The notes under the pieces are model-generated. The model made no database searches, had not been told where the DNA came from, and saw only the letters and a program-made list of their open reading frames with translations. A stretch of DNA of 22,722 nt from an uncultured Eubacteriales bacterium (GTDB taxonomy: Bacteria > Bacillota > Clostridia > Oscillospirales > Oscillospiraceae). Numbering within the stretch: position 1 is the first letter of the stretch; each line of letters opens with the position of its first letter. The position numbers were made by a program, and so were the translations under genes. Shown here piece by piece: positions 7,550 through 15,186 of this stretch. The stretch covers positions 1 to 22,722 of the forward strand of contig URPI01000016.1 of the NCBI GenBank assembly GCA_900549705.1, written 5' to 3'.

Positions 7550-9061
7550 TTACACAGGAGAGAACTGACTAACCAGCTCGTCCAGCGCGGCCTTCAGGGC
7601 TGCCTCGGTGTTGCTTTCCAGCTTCCCGGTGGAACGGATTGCTTCCAGCACGTCCACATGGTGATTCTCCATGTGCTCCTCCAGCTGCTTCTCGAACTCT
7701 GGAACCTTTTCAACGGGGATGCTGTGGAGGTAACCGTGGGTAACAGCGTAGATGATGCAAACCTGCTGCGCCACTTCTTTGGGAGAGTTGTTCTTCTGCT
7801 TCAGCACAGCCACAATACGCTCGCCTAGAGCCAGACGCTCTTTGGTATCAGCATCCAAATCAGAACCAAACTGTGCAAAGCTCTGCAACTCACGATACTG
7901 AGAATACAGCAGCTTCAAGGAGCCGGAAACTTTCTTCATTGCCTTAATCTGAGCGTCACCGCCAACACGGGAAACAGAAATGCCGGGGTTGACAGCAGGC
8001 ATAATGCCAGAGTTAAACAGTTCGGTTTCCAAGAAAATCTGGCCGTCAGTGATGGAGATGACGTTGGTGGGAATGTATGCAGACACGTCACCAGCCTGGG
8101 TTTCAATGATGGGAAGGGCAGTCAAGCTGCCGCCGCCCAATTCAGGGGCCAACTGCGCGGCACGCTCCAAGAGACGGGAGTGCAGATAGAAAACATCACC
8201 GGGGTAGGCTTCACGTCCGGGCGGACGGCGAATCAGCAGGGAAATGGCACGGTATGCCACTGCGTGCTTACTCAGGTCATCATAAATCACCAGAACATCC
8301 TTGCCCTGGTGCATGAAATATTCACCCATGGTGCAGCCGGAGTAGGGGGCAATATACTGCATAGGAGCCAATTCGGATGCAGTTGCAGAGACAACAATGG
8401 TATAGTCCATTGCGCCGTTGCGGGTCAGATTTTCAACCAACTGGGCAACGGTAGACCGCTTCTGGCCGATAGCAACGTAAATGCAGATGACATTCTTGCC
8501 CTTCTGGTTCAGAATGGTATCCGTTGCAATGGTGGTCTTGCCGGTCTGACGGTCACCGATAATCAGCTCACGCTGGCCGCGGCCAATGGGAATCATGGAG
8601 TCGATGGCTTTGATGCCGGTTTGAAGGGGACGATTGACGTGCTGGCGCTCGATGATGCCAGGGGCAGGGGATTCAATTGCTTTGTAATCATCAGCCTTGA
8701 TTGCACCCTTGCCGTCAATAGGCTCACCCAGTGCATTGACCACACGTCCAATCAGCTTGGCACCAACCGGAACGGACACAACCTTACCGGTGCGCTTTAC
8801 AACGTCACCCTCTTTGATGCCCTGGTCAGAACCAAGGATAACGATGGAAACGGTGTTTTCCTCCAGGTTCTGTGCCATGCCGTAAGAACCGTCAGGAAAT
8901 TCTACCAGTTCACCGGCCATACAGTTATCCAACCCGGAGGCCTTTGCAATGCCATCGCCTACCAGAATAACCACGCCGGTTTCAGAGGTTTCCATCTTGT
9001 TTTCGTAATTTTCAATTTGACTTCGGATAATTTTCGATATTTCTTCGGGTCTAAGTTCCAT
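7550..9061 (-). CDS. atpA: F-type ATP synthase alpha subunit
   Basis: This 503-residue non-catalytic nucleotide-binding subunit alternates with beta in the F1 hexamer and supplies the arginine finger. The P-loop GDRQTGKT is at residues 169-176, the Walker B-like strand reads DVLVIYDDLSKHA, and the signature PAVNPGISVSRVGGDAQ contains the arginine expected near the neighbouring catalytic site. The N-terminal MELRPEEISKII helix binds the delta subunit in related enzymes. Length is the family norm (about 500-510). Its ribosome site is modest (AGGGA, about five bases upstream), and it lies 18 bases after atpH. Confidence 0.97.
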   Translation of the reverse strand: MELRPEEISKIIRSQIENYENKMETSETGVVILVGDGIAKASGLDNCMAGELVEFPDGSYGMAQNLEENTVSIVILGSDQGIKEGDVVKRTGKVVSVPVGAKLIGRVVNALGEPIDGKGAIKADDYKAIESPAPGIIERQHVNRPLQTGIKAIDSMIPIGRGQRELIIGDRQTGKTTIATDTILNQKGKNVICIYVAIGQKRSTVAQLVENLTRNGAMDYTIVVSATASELAPMQYIAPYSGCTMGEYFMHQGKDVLVIYDDLSKHAVAYRAISLLIRRPPGREAYPGDVFYLHSRLLERAAQLAPELGGGSLTALPIIETQAGDVSAYIPTNVISITDGQIFLETELFNSGIMPAVNPGISVSRVGGDAQIKAMKKVSGSLKLLYSQYRELQSFAQFGSDLDADTKERLALGERIVAVLKQKNNSPKEVAQQVCIIYAVTHGYLHSIPVEKVPEFEKQLEEHMENHHVDVLEAIRSTGKLESNTEAALKAALDELVSQFSPV

Positions 9062-9079
9062 ACAGTCCCTGCTTTCTCG

Positions 9080-9619
9080 TCAGAGTACGGTGTTTTTCAG
9101 CAAATCCCGAATCCGATCGAGCCGATGGGAAACCGTGTCATCCAGACATTTCCCATCATAGCTCAGCATGACACCGCCGATGGTTTCGGGCTTTACCTGA
9201 TTACGCAGCAAAATTGTCTTGCCCGTAATGCCAGAGAGCTTCTCTGTCAGTGCTTTTTCCTGCACCTTACTAAGCGACACAGCGGTGTACGCCGTGACAC
9301 TCAGTATATTGTGGTCTTGCTGATACAGCCGGGTATAGGCACGGCTGCAATCAGGCAGCAAATAAATATAGTCCTTCTCGACAAGAATCTTGAGGAAGTT
9401 CAGCAGATACGGCTGAATCTTTCCCCGAAAGCCCTGGTCAAGAATTTGGCAGCGTTCCTCCTTGGATAAGTTGGGTGTGCGGAGCAGCCGGATATAGTCC
9501 GGATTCTCGGCAAAACAGTCATCCAGCATCGTCAGCTCGGAATGGATAACTTCGTCCAATCCCTTATCCTTTGCCAGCTCATAGAGCGCTTGGGCATAAA
9601 CAGTTCCTGCCTGGCTCAT
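9080..9619 (-). CDS. atpH: F-type ATP synthase delta subunit
   Basis: This 179-residue peripheral-stalk subunit joins the top of the F1 alpha/beta ring to the b dimer. It starts MSQAGTVYAQALYELAKDKG, the typical delta/OSCP helix 1 (YAxALYELA), and contains FLKILVEKDYIYLLPD and, near the C-terminus, KPETIGGVMLSYDGKCLDDTVSHRL, corresponding to the family's conserved GGxxxxxxDxxxDxSxxxxL end. The start codon overlaps the atpF stop in an ATGA junction (9616-9619), so the two peripheral-stalk genes are coupled. It is followed 18 bases later by atpA. Confidence 0.94.
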   Translation of the reverse strand: MSQAGTVYAQALYELAKDKGLDEVIHSELTMLDDCFAENPDYIRLLRTPNLSKEERCQILDQGFRGKIQPYLLNFLKILVEKDYIYLLPDCSRAYTRLYQQDHNILSVTAYTAVSLSKVQEKALTEKLSGITGKTILLRNQVKPETIGGVMLSYDGKCLDDTVSHRLDRIRDLLKNTVL

Positions 9620-10116
9620 ACCTGGTCACCCAATTCTTCAATGAAGCGGTCAATCATAGCAGATTGGTCTGCTGGCTTCAATTCCTTTTCAACCACCTTG
9701 CCGGCAATTGCCAGTGCCAAGCCGGAAATTTCATTCTTGGCATCGTTGACTGCTTTCTTTTTCTCCAATGTGATATCGGCGGAAGCCTTTGTCATAATGG
9801 CGGCAGCATCGGCATTTGCCTTGCGGAGAATTTCTTCTTCCCGGCTTTGGGCGCGGCTGACAGCCTGCTGGAGCATCTGGTCGGCAGTGGCAGAGGCTTC
9901 ATTCAGCTTCTTTTGATAGTTTTCCTGAAGCTTCTGCGCCTCCTCCTTGGCATGACCGGCATCGGCATACAGGTTATCAATTTCCTGCTGACGGTCGGTA
10001 ATCATTTTCATCACCGGACCGAACAAGAACTTTTTAGCCACAAAATAGATGGTGAGTGTATTGAGCAGGATGAACAGCGCAGTCCAAGGATTGACACCCA
10101 AAAATGATTCAAACAC
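9616..10116 (-). CDS. atpF: F-type ATP synthase b subunit (GTG start)
   Basis: This 166-residue peripheral-stalk subunit has one N-terminal membrane helix (WTALFILLNTLTIYFVAKKFLF, about residues 11-32) followed by a long charged, heptad-like helix rich in Ala, Glu, Lys and Gln, which dimerises and binds delta. The start codon is GTG at 10116; it is convincing because AAAGGAG (10125-10131) lies eight bases upstream and the reading begins FESFLGVNPWTALF, typical of Firmicutes b subunits. Only one b gene is present, so a homodimer is expected rather than the b/b' pair of phototrophs. Confidence 0.94.
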   Translation of the reverse strand: MFESFLGVNPWTALFILLNTLTIYFVAKKFLFGPVMKMITDRQQEIDNLYADAGHAKEEAQKLQENYQKKLNEASATADQMLQQAVSRAQSREEEILRKANADAAAIMTKASADITLEKKKAVNDAKNEISGLALAIAGKVVEKELKPADQSAMIDRFIEELGDQV

Positions 10117-10149
10117 TTGCGTTGCTCCTTTCTGATGTGATGGAAAGGA

Positions 10150-10395
10150 TTACAGCAGGAACAGAATCAGGAAGGCGATAATCAGGGAGTAGATACCGGT
10201 GGTTTCAGCGATGGCGCAGCCCATAATCATATTGCTGCGCAGGTTGCCGGTAGCTTCAGGCTGACGAGCCATACCGTCCAGTGCGTGAGCGACAGCAGTA
10301 CCTTCGCCGACACCGGGGCCGATAGCGCCGATACCCATGCAAAGTCCTGCACCGATGGCTTTACCGGCGATTGCGATTGCAGATGCTAATTCCAT
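10150..10395 (-). CDS. atpE: F-type ATP synthase c subunit, with Na+-type two-carboxylate signature
   Basis: This 81-residue proteolipid has two membrane helices and forms the ion-carrying rotor ring. Helix 1 contains GAGLCMGIGAIGPGVGEG, the loop is MARQPEATG, and helix 2 has GCAIAETTGIYSLI. Glu64 is the essential ion-binding carboxylate. By alignment with the Ilyobacter tartaricus Na+ ring (Gln32, Glu65, Ser66, Tyr70), this protein has Glu31, Glu64, Thr65 and Tyr69. Glu at the first position recalls the two-carboxylate Na+ ring described for Fusobacterium nucleatum. Na+ coupling is therefore likely but inferred. A strong AGGAGG lies eight bases upstream, as expected for a subunit needed in many copies. 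Confidence 0.96.
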   Translation of the reverse strand: MELASAIAIAGKAIGAGLCMGIGAIGPGVGEGTAVAHALDGMARQPEATGNLRSNMIMGCAIAETTGIYSLIIAFLILFLL

Positions 10396-10483
10396 AATGA
10401 GTTCCTCCTAGGTAATTTTTTTCGTTTTTCTATACTAATCGGGATGTACGGTTCTCGCCGCATACGCCGAAAAGTTCATGTTT
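10396..10483 (-). promoter_or_regulatory. Extended A-rich leader before atpE
   Basis: The 88-base gap between atpB and atpE is the longest in the operon. In the transcribed direction it ends in an A-rich tract followed by CCTAGGAGG and the atpE ATG. In Escherichia coli an A/U-rich leader boosts atpE translation to meet c-ring stoichiometry, and this gap may do the same. No promoter or terminator was convincing within it. Confidence 0.4.
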
Positions 10484-11374
10484 TTAGGCTGCCTGGGGCT
10501 CCGGCAGAGCATTGGAGATATAGACCATAGTGAGAAGCGTGAACACATAGGCCTGGACAAAACCGGAGAACAGGTCAAAATAGCAACTGAGCACAGCGGG
10601 GATGCCGTAAGCAAGGACGGGCACACCGGAGAGAATGTCAAATGCTTCCAATAGGCCAAACACGCCAAGAACCGTGCAGAGAATGCCAAAAATCAGCTTG
10701 GCTACACTGGGCTTCTTCTTGCGCCAAACCAGCAGTGCGGCACCAACAACCAGCAACACAATAGATGCCACCGGGCCATTGGCGGAAATCAGGTTCAAAA
10801 CCGCCGCAGAGGCAAGGCTCAGGGAGGTGTAAATCAAGGTCGTAATAACGCCACCGCCGGCAATGTTGCCAAAATGACGGAACGCCATGGAGACAGGCTG
10901 TGCAATCTCGGAAATTACATTCATGGGGGTCATCACTACGATGGGTTCGGTAAAGCCCTTCAGCCATCCCAGGAAACCATTATTTTTGATGTTGTGATAC
11001 CAAATAATTGCCGTTACCATCAGTGCCCACACCAGTGTGCAGCTTAAATCCGCAGTGGAAGAGCGCAGGAAGCCGGTCAAGCCAATAAAAGAGCCACAGA
11101 TGGAGCTGAGGAAAATCGTCGCAACGAAGGGGGTCCAGTGGGCGTTATGCTCTCCCATGGTTTCAACCACCATGTTGCGTACCATCATCACACCTTTTTC
11201 CACCATGACCTGCACGCCGTTGGGACGCTTGGTCAGCCGTTTTCCCAGTACAATACATACAGTGCACAGGAAGATGGTCACAATTAGATGGGATACCGTC
11301 GTCTGCGTAATGGGAATTCCTCCGAAAATCGGAATGGTAAAATAGATAAATGCACCGTCAACACTCATGCTCAT
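10484..11374 (-). CDS. atpB: F-type ATP synthase a subunit with an inserted hydrophobic hairpin
   Basis: This 296-residue membrane stator provides the two ion half-channels beside the c ring. The essential arginine is Arg166 in SMAFRHFGNIAGG, and the final helix reads FSGFVQAYVFTLLTMVYIS, with Gln274 matching E. coli Gln252. In E. coli these two residues are 42 apart; here they are 108 apart. The extra stretch (about residues 198-250) holds two hydrophobic segments, VASIVLLVVGAALLVW and LIFGILCTVLGVFGLLEAF, separated by basic RKKKPSVAK, so it looks like an additional membrane hairpin. I chose ATG 11374 because GAGGG (11384-11388) lies nine bases upstream and atpI ends five bases before; the open frame further upstream overlaps atpI. 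A second ATG at 11368 is possible. Confidence 0.95.
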   Translation of the reverse strand: MSMSVDGAFIYFTIPIFGGIPITQTTVSHLIVTIFLCTVCIVLGKRLTKRPNGVQVMVEKGVMMVRNMVVETMGEHNAHWTPFVATIFLSSICGSFIGLTGFLRSSTADLSCTLVWALMVTAIIWYHNIKNNGFLGWLKGFTEPIVVMTPMNVISEIAQPVSMAFRHFGNIAGGGVITTLIYTSLSLASAAVLNLISANGPVASIVLLVVGAALLVWRKKKPSVAKLIFGILCTVLGVFGLLEAFDILSGVPVLAYGIPAVLSCYFDLFSGFVQAYVFTLLTMVYISNALPEPQAA

Positions 11375-11379
11375 GACAA

Positions 11380-11775
11380 TTAACCCTCTTTCTTTCTGAA
11401 GAATTCTGCCACCGTCAGTACAGGACGGACAAAAACCAGTGGGAGCACCAGCGCAATCAAGTTGAAGATTCCGCTTTTGGCACAAACCACCAGTAAAACG
11501 AATAATACAAGGAGTCGGAAAATATAAGAGCTGCGCATGAGCACCGTGCCGCCCTTTACATCTTTGGATTCCGCCTTGTCAGCAGCCAGGCAGGTGCCCA
11601 TCGCCATAAAAAAGAAGTTTCCGATGCTGAGCAGAGCACCGAGAAGTGCACCATAGAGGACGCTTTGAGAATACCATCCTCCTAGCGCAAAAACAAGAAC
11701 CATCACGCCGGTGCAGGCAGCCACACCCAGGGCAACGATTCCGGTTTCCCGATATACGATTTTACGAGACTCCAT
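11380..11775 (-). CDS. atpI: ATP synthase subunit I-like membrane protein
   Basis: This 131-residue protein has about four hydrophobic segments: GIVALGVAACTGVMVLVFAL, a QSVLYGALLGALLSIGNFFFM segment, and two in the second half, and it ends in a basic FFRKKEG tail. Its size, topology and place just before atpB fit the AtpI family, which in other bacteria helps assemble the c ring and, with AtpZ, has been linked to Mg2+/Ca2+ transport. Sequence conservation in this family is low, so the call rests partly on position. GGAGG at 11782-11786 lies six bases upstream of the ATG. The stop is five bases from the atpB start, suggesting coupling. Confidence 0.8.
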   Translation of the reverse strand: MESRKIVYRETGIVALGVAACTGVMVLVFALGGWYSQSVLYGALLGALLSIGNFFFMAMGTCLAADKAESKDVKGGTVLMRSSYIFRLLVLFVLLVVCAKSGIFNLIALVLPLVFVRPVLTVAEFFRKKEG

Positions 11776-11807
11776 AGATTTCCTCCCATTGGATGAATGA
11801 TGTACCC

Positions 11808-12065
11808 TTACAGGTGATTATTGAAGGAAACAGGGGGCGGCTCTTTTTTGTCGCGGCGTTTGGACATTCGCTCCATTGCTTGCAGGGACTGGCGAAATCC
11901 GCTGACAGCGGAGGAAAGGCCAACCACCAGTCCAACCCATACCGTCCATCTTCCCCAGCCACAACTGTGATGGAGCCATGCACCGCCGCCGATAAAGACA
12001 GCCAAGGGGATTCCAACGGAAAGGCCCAGCTGCGTCAACCAGACCAGCAGATTCAAATCCTTCAT
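11808..12065 (-). CDS. atpZ: AtpZ-family small membrane protein heading the atp operon
   Basis: This is a protein of about 85 residues with two membrane helices (LLVWLTQLGLSVGIPLAVFIGGGAW region and WTVWVGLVVGLSSAVSGF), ending in a basic and proline-containing tail. The LTQLGLSVGIPL start and the turn between helices match the AtpZ/putative F0F1-ATPase subunit family that sits first in many Firmicutes atp operons; with AtpI it is thought to aid assembly or divalent cation supply. Two starts are possible, ATG 12074 and ATG 12065. I prefer 12065 because AAGGA lies eight bases upstream, whereas for 12074 the purine-rich site abuts the codon. It is the first gene after the operon promoter. Confidence 0.8.
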   Translation of the reverse strand: MKDLNLLVWLTQLGLSVGIPLAVFIGGGAWLHHSCGWGRWTVWVGLVVGLSSAVSGFRQSLQAMERMSKRRDKKEPPPVSFNNHL

Positions 12066-12096
12066 ATGTGCCATCCTTCCCCATCATGTATGCTAC

Positions 12097-12125
12097 ATTA
12101 TAACCGATTTTGCCAAAGGATGCAA
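12097..12125 (-). promoter_or_regulatory. Promoter of the atp operon
   Basis: On the minus strand, TTGCAT (12125-12120), a 17-base spacer and a perfect TATAAT (12102-12097) stand about 30 bases before the atpZ start. This is a strong vegetative-type promoter, and no other convincing promoter was seen within the operon. Confidence 0.75.
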
Positions 12126-12164
12126 TAGGAATAATCGTCACATTCATGAAAAAATAAAAAAGAA

Positions 12165-12248
12165 ATGACTTTCCTTCTGGATGCGGTTATAGTATAATAT
12201 AAAGATAAACGGAAAAGAAACTAGCGTACACTGTTATAATGGATTCAT
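12165..12248 (+). promoter_or_regulatory. Promoter candidates for recD2-comFC-mreB
   Basis: Two TATAAT hexamers occur on the plus strand, at 12193-12198 and 12235-12240, neither with a good -35 element. The first leaves a leader of about 40 bases before GTG 12249. The second would make a GTG 12249 start nearly leaderless and would favour the internal starts at 12273 or 12288. Confidence 0.4.
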
Positions 12249-14486
12249 GTGAATCAGAAAGTAGGAAGTATTTTGACTGATCAGGAAATGGAAATTCTTC
12301 AGGGTACAATCAGCGCCGTGGTTTACCAAAATTATGAAAATGGATACTCCGTTCTGCGCCTGAATGTTGGGGGCGGAGAGAATGTCACCGTTGTTGGGAC
12401 GATCCCGCTTCCCGTGGTGGGGGAGCAGCTGATGGTAACAGGCCGTTGGAGTACGCATTCCAATTATGGGAAGCAATTTGAAGCAGAGTTCCTCGATCGA
12501 ATGATGCCACAGAGCGCATCGGAGATACTTGCTTATTTGTCCAGCCGGGTGGTGAAGGGGATTGGCCCCAAAAGCGCCGCGCGAATTGTCAACCATTTCG
12601 GAGAAGACACCCTGCTTGTAATGGAACGGGAGCCGGAGCGACTTTCTGAGGTTGCAGGGATTTCTTTGCAGCGTGCGCGGCAGATTGGCGCAGAATTCCG
12701 CCTGCAAGTGGGAATGCGCCAGCTGATTGAATTCTTTGCAGTGCATCATCTTCCGGCAGAGCTTGCGGTGCGCACCTACAAGGTCTACGGAGACAAGACC
12801 ATGGACTTGCTGTATGATGACCCCTATTTATTGATGGAGGATGGCTTGGATGCTGCGTTCAGCGCGGTAGACCGTTTTGCTATCGACCTTGGGATTGCCG
12901 GGGATGACCCGCGGCGAGTAGAGGCAGGCATCCTGTTTGAGCTTACATACAACCTCAGCGTAGGGCACAGCTTTCTTCCAGAGCAAAAGCTGATAGCGGC
13001 AACGGCACAGCTATTGTCCATTGACGCAGAAACTGTTGCCCGTGTTCTTGCAAGAGCCGTAGAAGGGGAGCGCGTGGTGACAGATGTGCTTTCCGATATC
13101 AAAGTGATTTATCTTCCCCAGCTTTACAGCGCCGAAACATATTGTACTGCCCGCCTCAAAGAGTTGTCTGCGGCCTCATTCCCGACAGAGCAGAATTTGG
13201 ATGTGCGCATTCATACAGCCGCAGAGGAAAGCGGGCTGAGCTATTCCCAGCAGCAGGAGCAGGCCATCCGGGAAGCGGCTTCCTGTGGACTTCTGCTGAT
13301 TACCGGCGGCCCTGGCACCGGTAAAACCACGGTGCTGCGAGGTATTTTGAATTTGCTGCGCAGTCTCAAACTCAACTGCCTGCTGGCCGCGCCCACAGGG
13401 CGTGCTGCGAAGCGGCTCAGTGAGGTGACCGGGGAGGAGGCATCAACAATTCACCGATTGCTGGAATCCGGCATTGATCCAGCCACAGGGAAAATGGTCT
13501 TTGCACGGGATGACAGCAATCCGCTGAAATGCGACGCAGTGGTGGTGGATGAAATGTCCATGGTGGATGTCCTTTTGATGTCCAGTCTTCTGAAGGCAAT
13601 TCCAAAAGGAAAGCGGCTGATTCTTGTGGGTGACCCTGATCAGCTTCCACCGGTGGGACCGGGATTCCCGTTCAGTGATATGCTGCGCAGCGGATGTCTG
13701 CCCACAGTTCATCTGACAGAGATTTTCCGTCAGGCGCAGCAAAGCCTGATTGTGATGAACGCTCACCGGGTCAACCGAGGAGAACTGCCGGAACTGAAAA
13801 CAGTCACCAGCGATTTTTTCTTTATGCGGCGCAACAGTGAAGAAAGCGTTACACAGCTCATCCGTGACTTATGTACCACACGGCTTCCTCAGAGAATGGG
13901 CATTCAGTCGTCAGAAATCCAGGTGCTGTCCCCCACGCGGAAGGGTGGAACCGGTACAGCGGCGCTGAATAAGCTGCTGCAAGCCTCCCTGAATCCGCCC
14001 GCTCCACAAAAGAAGGAGAAGACATATGGTGAGATTGCCTTTCGGGAAGGTGACCGTGTGATGCAAATCAGAAATAATTACGACATCATGTGGAAAAAAT
14101 GTGACAGCGGTGCTGCTGGAGCCGGTATTTTTAACGGTGATGTCGGCATTATTAAGGGAATTGACCTACAGCAAGAATTTTTGACCGTCCAATTTGACGA
14201 CAAAGAGGCGGACTACGATTTTACACAGTTAGGTGAGTTAGAACTGGCATATGCAATTACCGTGCACAAAAGCCAGGGCAGCGAATATCGCGCGGTGGTT
14301 TTGGCTGCTTGGAGCGGGTCGCCGTACCTACTCAACAGGAGCGTGCTGTATACTGCCATCACCCGTGCAAAGGAACTGCTGATTATTGTCGGCAGGGAAG
14401 ACACTATTGTTTCCATGACAGAGAATGCAAAGAAAAACCGCCGCTATTCCGGGTTGAAACTTCGGCTACAGGGGAAAGTGCAGTGA
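12249..14486 (+). CDS. recD2: RecD2-type ATP-dependent 5'-3' DNA helicase
   Basis: RecD2 is a superfamily 1B helicase acting in DNA repair and replication-fork maintenance in bacteria lacking RecBC partners. The N-terminal OB-like region opens MEILQGTISAVVYQNYENGYSVLRL, followed by helix-hairpin-helix sequence GIGPKSAARIVNHFG (about 104-118). The motor core has Walker A GGPGTGKTT (353-361), Walker B with DEMSM (434-438), GDPDQLPPVGPG, the LTEIFRQAQQSLI motif, and the late motifs AYAITVHKSQGSEY and LYTAITRAKELLIIVG. The total of 745 residues is normal. The start is unclear: GTG 12249 has no ribosome site, TTG 12273 follows AGGAAG, and ATG 12288 gives the N-terminus most like homologues. The stop overlaps the comFC GTG by four bases. 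Confidence 0.95.
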   Translation: MNQKVGSILTDQEMEILQGTISAVVYQNYENGYSVLRLNVGGGENVTVVGTIPLPVVGEQLMVTGRWSTHSNYGKQFEAEFLDRMMPQSASEILAYLSSRVVKGIGPKSAARIVNHFGEDTLLVMEREPERLSEVAGISLQRARQIGAEFRLQVGMRQLIEFFAVHHLPAELAVRTYKVYGDKTMDLLYDDPYLLMEDGLDAAFSAVDRFAIDLGIAGDDPRRVEAGILFELTYNLSVGHSFLPEQKLIAATAQLLSIDAETVARVLARAVEGERVVTDVLSDIKVIYLPQLYSAETYCTARLKELSAASFPTEQNLDVRIHTAAEESGLSYSQQQEQAIREAASCGLLLITGGPGTGKTTVLRGILNLLRSLKLNCLLAAPTGRAAKRLSEVTGEEASTIHRLLESGIDPATGKMVFARDDSNPLKCDAVVVDEMSMVDVLLMSSLLKAIPKGKRLILVGDPDQLPPVGPGFPFSDMLRSGCLPTVHLTEIFRQAQQSLIVMNAHRVNRGELPELKTVTSDFFFMRRNSEESVTQLIRDLCTTRLPQRMGIQSSEIQVLSPTRKGGTGTAALNKLLQASLNPPAPQKKEKTYGEIAFREGDRVMQIRNNYDIMWKKCDSGAAGAGIFNGDVGIIKGIDLQQEFLTVQFDDKEADYDFTQLGELELAYAITVHKSQGSEYRAVVLAAWSGSPYLLNRSVLYTAITRAKELLIIVGREDTIVSMTENAKKNRRYSGLKLRLQGKVQ

Positions 14487-15175
14487 GACGACTGGTTTCA
14501 TGGGTAAGCAATTTACTCTACCCTCAACGATGTATGCTGTGTCGTTGCTTTTTGTCCAAAGGGGAAACAGATATATGTCATCGCTGTATCTGCGATGCCT
14601 CGGTCTATCCTTTTGGACGTTTGATACCGGACAAGCAAGGAAAAAACAACATCCACTTTCTTGACAGTTTCACTGCTGTCTGGTACTATGAAGGAGATGT
14701 TCGCAAAAGTATCCTGCGCTACAAATTTCGCAGAGGCATATTTCTGGCTCCCAAATTCGCAAGGATGCTGGCTGAAAGGCTCACGCAGCAAGAGATGGCT
14801 CACCCGGATGTGCTGACCTGGGTTCCCGTCAGTCGGGCGCGCCGTTTCCAGAGGGGCTATGACCAATGTGAGCTTCTTGCCAAGCAGCTGGGAAAAACGT
14901 TGGGCGTTCCTGCGGTATCTACCCTCCGAAAGGTGAGAAATACCCCGCCTCAGTCTGGTTTGGATTCTGCCGCTATGCGCAAGGCGAATATTCTGGGTGC
15001 ATTCGCATTGAAAAAGGATATCGATTTAAATGGCAAAATAGTGCTGCTGATTGACGATATCTTTACAACAGGTTCTACCATGAATGAGTGTGCTAGAGTG
15101 CTGCTGACATCGGGTGCAGCCCAAGTACACGGAGCCACTGTTGCAGTGACCCGAAACCACAAAAAATCCAAGTAA
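14483..15175 (+). CDS. comFC: ComF-family phosphoribosyltransferase-like protein (ComFC)
   Basis: This 230-residue cytoplasmic protein belongs to the ComF/GntX family, needed for DNA uptake in competent Firmicutes and linked elsewhere to recombination proteins. The N-terminus carries a zinc-finger-like pair Cys17-x2-Cys20 and Cys32-x2-Cys35 in a double-C segment (YPQRCMLC ... CHRC). The C-terminal half has the type I phosphoribosyltransferase PRPP loop IVLLIDDIFTTGST at 186-199. RFQRGYDQCELLAKQL and RNTPPQSGL are further family motifs. The start is GTG 14483, overlapping the recD2 stop (GTGA), with AGGGGA seven bases upstream; the open frame further upstream lies inside recD2 and is not used. 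Its stop is 11 bases before mreB, so the three genes form one unit. Confidence 0.93.
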   Translation: MRRLVSWVSNLLYPQRCMLCRCFLSKGETDICHRCICDASVYPFGRLIPDKQGKNNIHFLDSFTAVWYYEGDVRKSILRYKFRRGIFLAPKFARMLAERLTQQEMAHPDVLTWVPVSRARRFQRGYDQCELLAKQLGKTLGVPAVSTLRKVRNTPPQSGLDSAAMRKANILGAFALKKDIDLNGKIVLLIDDIFTTGSTMNECARVLLTSGAAQVHGATVAVTRNHKKSK

Positions 15176-15186
15176 GGTGAATTGAT

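Noticed and set aside
6482..9469. Long plus-strand open frames (up to 448 codons) across the atpD/atpG/atpA/atpH region
   Set aside because: They are antisense to atp genes with clear family motifs. They lack ribosome sites and recognisable domains, and are explained by codon bias of the real genes.
11375..11485. N-terminal extension of atpB overlapping atpI
   Set aside because: It would overlap the atpI 3' end by about 100 bases and is not like any a-subunit N-terminus. ATG 11374 has a ribosome site.
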